Source of the DNA: Archangium violaceum
GTDB lineage: Bacteria > Myxococcota > Myxococcia > Myxococcales > Myxococcaceae
Direction: 5' to 3'
Length of the DNA stretch: 64,000 nt
Assembly (NCBI RefSeq): GCF_016887565.1
Contig: NZ_CP069396.1
Location: 11,824,001 to 11,888,000, forward strand
Below the pieces are notes generated by a model that saw only the letters and a program-made list of their open reading frames with translations, did no database searches and had not been told where the DNA came from. The translations under genes and the position numbers were made by a program. The stretch's first letter is position 1. Every line of letters starts with the position of its first letter. Shown one piece after another: positions 59,258-64,000 of this stretch.

Positions 59258-60043
59258 ATGACGGAACACATGCAGGCGGAGCTGGCACGGTTGCTGGACC
59301 AGGCCCGGCTAGAGGCCCGGGAGATTCCACCCCTCACACGGCAGCACCCGGACCTCACGCTCCGGGATGCCTATGCCATCCAGGCCGAGGGCATCCGCCT
59401 GCGCACCGCCCGGGGTGAGCGCGTCGTGGGCCTGAAGATGGGGCTCACCTCCGAGGCCAAGCGCCGGCAGATGAACCTGGACTCGCCGGTGTATGGGGTC
59501 CTCACCGACCGCATGCGCGTGCCCGCCCATGGGTCGCTTCGGCTCCAGGGCGCCATCCACCCGAAGATCGAACCGGAGATCGCCTTCCGCACCTCGCGCG
59601 AGCTGCGCGGCCGCATCACCCGCGAGCAGGCGCTGGATGCCTGCGCGAGCGTCTTCGCCGCGATGGAGATCCTCGACTCACGCTTCGTCGACTTCAAATA
59701 CTTCTCCCTGCCCGACGTGGTGGCGGACAACTCCTCGTCCTCGCTCTTCGTGCTGGCCACCACCGAGCGGCCCCCCCGTGAGCTGGACCTGCCCCACCTC
59801 CAGATGGTGATGGAGGTGAATGGCGAGCGCGTGCAGGCGGCGCGCTCGGACGCCATCTCGGGAGATCCGGTGCTGTCCCTCATCCAGCTGTGCGAGCTGC
59901 TCGAACAGCACGGCGAGTCCCTTCCCGCCGGCAGCATCGTGCTCGCGGGCGCCGCCACCGCGGCACACATGCTGAAGCCCGGAGACCACGTCCGCCTCAC
60001 CGTGGACGGCCTGGGTGAGGTCGCGGTCTCCGTCGAGACCTGA
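59258..60043 (+). CDS. nbaG: 4-Oxalocrotonate decarboxylase (2-oxo-3-hexenedioate decarboxylase)
   Basis: 261 residues of the hydratase/decarboxylase family. It decarboxylates 4-oxalocrotonate to 2-hydroxypenta-2,4-dienoate with Mg. Markers: V-V-G-L-K-M-G-L-T-S near 56-65, Y-G-V-L-T-D near 79, I-E-P-E-I-A-F near 104 and A-A-M-E-I-L-D-S-R near 134, with the Glu residues as metal ligands. It differs from the close hydratase (MhpD type) by the L-K-M-G-L-T-S and E-P-E-I-A motifs. It takes up the product of the deaminase in the operon 7 kb away. Confidence 0.85.
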   Translation: MTEHMQAELARLLDQARLEAREIPPLTRQHPDLTLRDAYAIQAEGIRLRTARGERVVGLKMGLTSEAKRRQMNLDSPVYGVLTDRMRVPAHGSLRLQGAIHPKIEPEIAFRTSRELRGRITREQALDACASVFAAMEILDSRFVDFKYFSLPDVVADNSSSSLFVLATTERPPRELDLPHLQMVMEVNGERVQAARSDAISGDPVLSLIQLCELLEQHGESLPAGSIVLAGAATAAHMLKPGDHVRLTVDGLGEVAVSVET

Positions 60044-60088
60044 TAGTCAGACGCGGCGCTCCATTTTCATTCAGAGAGGCTCGCGTCC

Positions 60089-60463
60089 ATGTCCACGACC
60101 CGCACCGGCCGAGTGGCCGCCCTGTTCGCTACCCTGTCGCTCCTGTCCGCCCCCGGGGTCCTCGCCGCGGAGCAGGAGGCCGAGTACGACAAGCCCTATA
60201 CCTTCGAGACCGTCGACGCCTACGAGGCGAACGACCGGATGTTCCTCATCGTCACGGGCGTCCTCCAGGGCGAGACCAGTCCCCGGACCTTGAAGTTCTG
60301 GGCGGGCGGCGCCTCCGACGTCAGGCTCCTCCAGCTTCAGCGCTGCGATCGCATGGCCCTTCTCACCATGAACAAGCCCGGTCGCTACTACCTCCAGGTG
60401 ACGCGGTACGAGACCCCCGCCACCTCCCCGCTCGGCGTGAACTGCAAGCTGACCCGGCGCTAG
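60089..60463 (+). CDS. Small exported protein of unknown function
   Basis: 124 residues, signal peptide ending near V-L-A-A (residue 27). The mature part (Y-T-F-E-T-V-D-A-Y, L-L-Q-L-Q-R-C-D-R, G-V-N-C-K-L) is beta-rich with a likely disulfide pair. I do not recognise the family. It follows the decarboxylase by 45 bases and may share a transcript. Confidence 0.6.
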   Translation: MSTTRTGRVAALFATLSLLSAPGVLAAEQEAEYDKPYTFETVDAYEANDRMFLIVTGVLQGETSPRTLKFWAGGASDVRLLQLQRCDRMALLTMNKPGRYYLQVTRYETPATSPLGVNCKLTRR

Positions 60464-60475
60464 GCGAATTTTTCC

Positions 60476-62104
60476 ATGGGGATGATACGAAGGACATGGC
60501 TGGCATTGGCGCTGGCGCTCCTCGGCCTCCAGGCAGGATGTACTGGACGGAACGGCGGAGAGGAGGACGCGGGCTCCACGACGAAGGACGCGGGCTCCAC
60601 CACGGGTGACGCGGGTTCCACCACGAGCGACGCCGGCTCTCCCCCGGGTGACGCGGGCTCCGCCGAGGACGGTGGCACCTCCCTCGTGGATGACGACCAG
60701 GACGGCCACCCCGCCGCCGAGGATTGTGACGACCACGCCGCGGAGGTGTGGCGGGAGCTGACGGTCTACCCGGATACGGACCTGGACGGCATCGGAGCGG
60801 GAGAGGCCGAAAAGCGCTGCAGCGGCACCCAGCCGCCGCGAGGCTACTCACTCCAGGCCACGGACTGCGCACCCGAGGACGCGGTGCGCTGGCGACAGCT
60901 CTCCTATTTCTTCCGCGACGTGGACGGAGACGGCTTCACCGTGGCCTCCTCCGGGCAGGTGTGCGGCGGCGAGCAACTGCCCGCGGGATACACCCTCGTC
61001 TCCTCCGGCTCCGACTGCGATGACACCCAGGCCACGCGCTGGGCCCTCGTCACCTCCTATGTCGACACGGACGGAGATGGCTTCGGCACGGGAGACGCGG
61101 TGCTTCAATGCACGACGGGAATCCCCGAGCTGGGCTACGCGCCCCGGGGCCAGGACTGCGCCCCCGGGGACAACACCCGCTGGCGGATGCTCGCCTACTC
61201 CCACCGGGATGAGGACCTCGACGGCGCCACCCGCGCCGAGAGTGGCCAGGTGTGCGGCGGCGCGGCGCTTCCCGCTGGCTACACGCAGAGCCCCGGCGGC
61301 GACGATTGCAACGACACCAACGCCGCCGTGCAGGTGTCCTGGAGCGTCTTCCCCGACACGGATGGGGACGGCGTGGGCGCTGGCTCGCGGGAGACCGTGT
61401 GCGCGGGGAAGGAGCGTCCGGCGGGCTACTCCCCAACGGGCACCGACTGCGAGCCCGAAGACGCCTCCCACTGGCAATGGCTGTCCTACCTCCACCGGGA
61501 CACGGACCTCGATGGCTTCACCGTGCCGTCCCCGGGCCAGGTGTGCAGTGGCACGGCCCTCCCGCCCGGCTACGCCACCTCCGCCCGAGGCGAGGACTGC
61601 GATGACTCGAACACGTCCATCCACCAGAGCCTCCAGGGGTGGCCCGACACGGACGGAGACGGCGTGGGCGCGGGGACGGCGAAGACGCTGTGCACGGACG
61701 GCTCCCTGCCTCCATCCTGGTCCCCCGTCGGAACGGACTGCGCCCCCGACGAAGCGGACCGCTGGAAGCGCCTCGGCTACACGTACGTGGACCAGGACGG
61801 CGACGGGCAGACCGTGCGCTCCACCGGCTCGGTGTGCACGGGAGACACGCTGCCCCTGCCCTACTTCACGAAGGCGACGGGCAATGACTGCGACGACGCG
61901 GACGCCCTCCTCTTCCGCTGGTCCGTCCTCTACCCGGACAAGGACTCGGACGGCGCGGGCGCTCCGCCCCGGGTCATCCAATGCATCGGAGAGTCCCTGC
62001 CCCTCGGCCACTCCATCTACGGTGACGACGTGAACGACGCCGACCCGAGCCGTCAGGTGGACGCCGAGCAGGACGAGGAGGACGAGCTCATCCTCGAGCT
62101 CTGA
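60476..62104 (+). CDS. Lipoprotein with alternating calcium-binding (TSP3-like) repeats
   Basis: 542 residues. Lipobox L-Q-A-G-C at residue ~22, then a D-A-G-S-T-T heptad repeated five times. The rest consists of TSP3-like units that alternate between two types: A (T-D-x-D-G-x-G-A-G...C) and B (x-D-x-D-G-x-T-V-x-S-x-G-Q-V-C-x-G), each closed by a Cys. About nine units with a superperiod of about 97 residues. Asp-rich loops should bind calcium and make a stiff rod on the cell surface. Function unknown. Low-quality ribosome site; a second ATG is two codons on. Confidence 0.7.
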   Translation: MGMIRRTWLALALALLGLQAGCTGRNGGEEDAGSTTKDAGSTTGDAGSTTSDAGSPPGDAGSAEDGGTSLVDDDQDGHPAAEDCDDHAAEVWRELTVYPDTDLDGIGAGEAEKRCSGTQPPRGYSLQATDCAPEDAVRWRQLSYFFRDVDGDGFTVASSGQVCGGEQLPAGYTLVSSGSDCDDTQATRWALVTSYVDTDGDGFGTGDAVLQCTTGIPELGYAPRGQDCAPGDNTRWRMLAYSHRDEDLDGATRAESGQVCGGAALPAGYTQSPGGDDCNDTNAAVQVSWSVFPDTDGDGVGAGSRETVCAGKERPAGYSPTGTDCEPEDASHWQWLSYLHRDTDLDGFTVPSPGQVCSGTALPPGYATSARGEDCDDSNTSIHQSLQGWPDTDGDGVGAGTAKTLCTDGSLPPSWSPVGTDCAPDEADRWKRLGYTYVDQDGDGQTVRSTGSVCTGDTLPLPYFTKATGNDCDDADALLFRWSVLYPDKDSDGAGAPPRVIQCIGESLPLGHSIYGDDVNDADPSRQVDAEQDEEDELILEL

Positions 62105-62113
62105 GCCTCGTGC

Positions 62114-62413
62114 TCAGCGAGCGGAGTCCATGCCCCGCGGGGCCGCTTCCTTCTTGCGCGGCCCGCCACGGTTCTTGTCCGCGATGGCCACCAGGATGAG
62201 CACGAAGGAGAACAGCCGGATGATGTACGCCGTGATGAGGTGCTCGTTGTCGTCCCGCAGGTAGAGACTCACCATGCGGTGCAGCGCCATCAGCAGGAAG
62301 GAGGTGGCGAAGAAGGCGAAGAACCGATCGCGCGTCTTCCGCCAGAACCGGAGGAAGAACAGCCCCGCGACACAACACAGGGCGGATGTCATGCCGGAGA
62401 GAAAGTCGTTCAT
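62114..62413 (-). CDS. Small membrane protein, DUF5985-like (first copy)
   Basis: 99 residues with three predicted membrane helices and a positively charged tail (D-K-N-R-G-G-P-R-K-K). F-F-A-F-F-A-T-S-F-L-L-M-A-L-H-R and Y-I-I-R-L-F-S-F-V-L-I-L-V-A-I-A-D-K recall the DUF5985 family of paired small membrane proteins. Its ATG overlaps the stop of the second copy by four bases (ATGA), so the pair is coupled. Confidence 0.65.
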   Translation of the reverse strand: MNDFLSGMTSALCCVAGLFFLRFWRKTRDRFFAFFATSFLLMALHRMVSLYLRDDNEHLITAYIIRLFSFVLILVAIADKNRGGPRKKEAAPRGMDSAR

Positions 62414-62667
62414 TCGGAATCCCACACGAGTCCGAAGACCAGGAGCGCGAGTGACAGCAACCCGGACAGGTTGCGCAGCACCAGCAGGTCCCGACCAGGG
62501 ATGATGATCAGGTCCACCACCAGCAGCAGGTTGTTCACCGCCAGCCCCACGAAGCACAGGCTGCTCCACAGCAGCAGGGGAACCCGGTTGCGGGCATACC
62601 CGCGAAGCAGCAGCACCGCACAGGCCAGGCTGGTCACCGCGCACAGAACGAAGACTGCCTCAGCCAT
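62410..62667 (-). CDS. Small membrane protein, DUF5985-like (second copy)
   Basis: 85 residues, three membrane helices and R-N-L-S-G-L-L-S-L-A-L-L-V-F at the end. It pairs with the gene at 62114. AAGGGG about 6 bases before the ATG supports 62667. The start overlaps the 3' end of the HTH-like gene by eight bases; all three are one operon. Confidence 0.65.
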   Translation of the reverse strand: MAEAVFVLCAVTSLACAVLLLRGYARNRVPLLLWSSLCFVGLAVNNLLLVVDLIIIPGRDLLVLRNLSGLLSLALLVFGLVWDSE

Positions 62668-63058
62668 TGTCATCCCCCTTCCGCAGTCGGAAGGCATCCG
62701 CGAAGGTCCGTATCTTGTCGACGGGCTTGGAGAAGATGAGGTTGATGACGGTCACCCGGCGCTCGGCATACGCCTTGGCCAGGCCCGCCACCGCCTCGTC
62801 CAGCGCCGGAGTCCCCGGGGCATAGCGGTACCCACCCGGGCTCCCGTCCACTCGGGCCAGCAGCCCGGCACGCGCCTGATCCTCCAGCCGATCACTCGCG
62901 GAGAGGGCGGAGATCCTCAGCTCGCGCGCCACCGACTCGGCGTCCCACGTACGCTCCGCGTGCTGATGGAGCAGCAGGAGGATCTCCAGCTGCTCCACCG
63001 AATCGACATGATCGACGATGAATCGCCGCACCACCTCGGGAAGATCGCCCGCGCGCAA
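62660..63058 (-). CDS. HTH-like small regulator or accessory protein
   Basis: 132 residues from a probable TTG. The N-terminal 60 residues resemble a winged helix (V-E-Q-L-E-I-L-L-L-L-H near 21 and R-I-S-A-L-S-A-S-D-R-L-E near 48, then a Gly-rich wing); the end is charged. It stands at the head of an operon with the two membrane proteins, 50 bases behind the histidine kinase. A regulatory role is plausible but unproven. Confidence 0.55.
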   Translation of the reverse strand: MRAGDLPEVVRRFIVDHVDSVEQLEILLLLHQHAERTWDAESVARELRISALSASDRLEDQARAGLLARVDGSPGGYRYAPGTPALDEAVAGLAKAYAERRVTVINLIFSKPVDKIRTFADAFRLRKGDDNG

Positions 63059-63108
63059 ACCTCATCCCTTTCTCCCCACCCCAGCCGGCCCGCCCCCTGG
63101 CGGGTCCG

Positions 63109-64000
63109 TTACGAAAGCATGGATTGGACGGGCAGGCGCACGTGGAAGGTACTGCCCTCCCCCTCCACGCCCCGTGACTCGGCCCAGATGCGCCCGCCAT
63201 GCTGCTCGATAATGCCCTGGGAGATGGTCAAGCCCAAGCCAAGACCGCCATAACGTGCGCCATGGGCCTGCCCGAAGCGTTCGAAGATGAGCGCTAGCTT
63301 CTCCGAGGGAATGCCAATGCCGTGGTCCCGCACCCGGAGCGCCACCTGGCCCTCCTCGGCCCAGACCCGCAGCTCCACCGGCCCCCCATGGGGGGAGTAG
63401 CGGATGGCGTTGGAGACCAGGTTGGTCACCACCTGCTCGATACGTCCCGGGTCCCCGCGCATGGGCAGCCGCGCGGGGGCCTCCAGGCGCAGCCGATGGT
63501 CCGCGGAGAGCGCCTGCAACCGCTCGCAGGACGTGCGCAGCAGGGGCACCAGGTCGAACTCCTCCACCTCCAGTGACAGCCGGCCCGTGAGCAACCGGCT
63601 CACGTCCAACAGGTCCGACACCAGCTTGGTCATCCGGTCCACCTGCCGGTCCAACCCCTCGAAGGCCCGGCGGGGCCCGTCCGTCAGCTCGTCGCCGAAC
63701 TTCCGCTTCGCCAGCTGCACCTGCATCTTCGCGGCGGCCAGTGGCGTGCGCAGCTCGTGCGAGGCGGCCGCCAGGAAGGCGTCCTTCGCCGCGCTCGCCC
63801 GGGCCAGCTCCTCCTCGGCCCGCTTCTGATCGTCGATGTCCGTGGCGGTGATGATCCACCCGGAGATGCGCCCGCGCTCGTTGCGCTCCGGCACGGCGCG
63901 GCCCAGGTGCCAGCGGTACGCCAGGTCACTCTGGCGCAGCAGCCGGAACTGCACCTCGAAAGGCTGGCCGGTGCTCACCGAATGACACCAGGCGGCATGC
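63109..64000 (-). CDS. PAS histidine kinase, C-terminal part (cut by window edge)
   Basis: Open to the window edge. The visible 296 residues have the last part of a PAS domain (Q-P-F-E-V-Q-F-R-L-L, G-W-I-I-T-A-T-D-I-D-D), the phospho-acceptor S-H-E-L-R-T-P-L-A-A, and ATPase boxes N-L-V-S-N-A-I-R, D-H-G-I-G-I-P and G-L-G-L-G-L-T-I. The kinase may be coexpressed with the HTH-like and DUF5985 genes downstream. The N-terminal sensor is unseen. Confidence 0.9.
   Translation of the reverse strand, partial: HAAWCHSVSTGQPFEVQFRLLRQSDLAYRWHLGRAVPERNERGRISGWIITATDIDDQKRAEEELARASAAKDAFLAAASHELRTPLAAAKMQVQLAKRKFGDELTDGPRRAFEGLDRQVDRMTKLVSDLLDVSRLLTGRLSLEVEEFDLVPLLRTSCERLQALSADHRLRLEAPARLPMRGDPGRIEQVVTNLVSNAIRYSPHGGPVELRVWAEEGQVALRVRDHGIGIPSEKLALIFERFGQAHGARYGGLGLGLTISQGIIEQHGGRIWAESRGVEGEGSTFHVRLPVQSMLS

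Overview
The window reads as chromosomal DNA of a myxobacterium, probably of the Cystobacterineae (Archangium/Cystobacter-like). GC is high with strong third-position bias. Four Hanks-type Ser/Thr kinases sit in 64 kb, alongside several histidine kinases and receiver-only regulators and many lipoproteins and exported proteins of unknown function. A DUF2381-like/kinase pair and an imm11-type immunity gene are also typical of this group. No rRNA, tRNA, CRISPR array, insertion sequence or phage module was seen.

Layout. 0-13 kb: amidase, cupin, a 47-residue peptide gene with a lantibiotic-leader-like start, a kinase-TPR receptor, a Cys-rich lipoprotein, a secreted collagen-like protein, GST, glycosyltransferase, a PAS histidine kinase and a secreted hydrolase. 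13-26 kb: VIT/VWA protein, beta-propeller protein, RebB-like (R-body) protein, glyoxalase I, lipoprotein, hydrolase, GNAT and a broken HAD phosphatase. 26-35 kb: signalling genes (membrane kinase, NtrC/NtrY-type pair, DUF2381-kinase pair, twin receiver proteins) and an immunity gene whose toxin partner has been gutted. 35-38 kb: glucose-6-phosphate isomerase and an esterase. 38-42.5 kb: a P450 divergent from a three-gene operon of a 72-residue peptide ending in Trp, an FAD amine oxidase-like enzyme and a protein resembling PatF/LynF peptide prenyltransferases. 42.5-52 kb: a kinase-sulfatase-modifying-factor fusion and a tightly overlapping seven-gene kynurenine (tryptophan meta-cleavage) operon. 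52-64 kb: secreted hydrolase, chemoreceptor, heme-oxygenase-fold protein, cupin lipoprotein, V4R-like protein, 4-oxalocrotonate decarboxylase, a calcium-repeat lipoprotein and a small membrane-protein/HTH/histidine-kinase group cut by the window edge.

How genes work together. The operon at 45.3-52.1 kb encodes kynurenine 3-monooxygenase, kynureninase, 3-hydroxyanthranilate dioxygenase, ACMS decarboxylase, 2-aminomuconic semialdehyde dehydrogenase and a RidA-type 2-aminomuconate deaminase. It takes kynurenine to 4-oxalocrotonate; the decarboxylase at 59.3 kb takes the next step. Tryptophan 2,3-dioxygenase and the last hydratase/aldolase steps are not in the window. An esterase at 37.5 kb with an HGGFW motif is a possible kynurenine formamidase.

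The candidate for an undescribed system is 38.3-42.5 kb: short peptide, FAD oxidoreductase and PatF-like prenyltransferase in one operon with a divergent P450. It looks like a RiPP pathway without the usual cyanobactin proteases. All family assignments come from reading motifs by eye; no database search was run.
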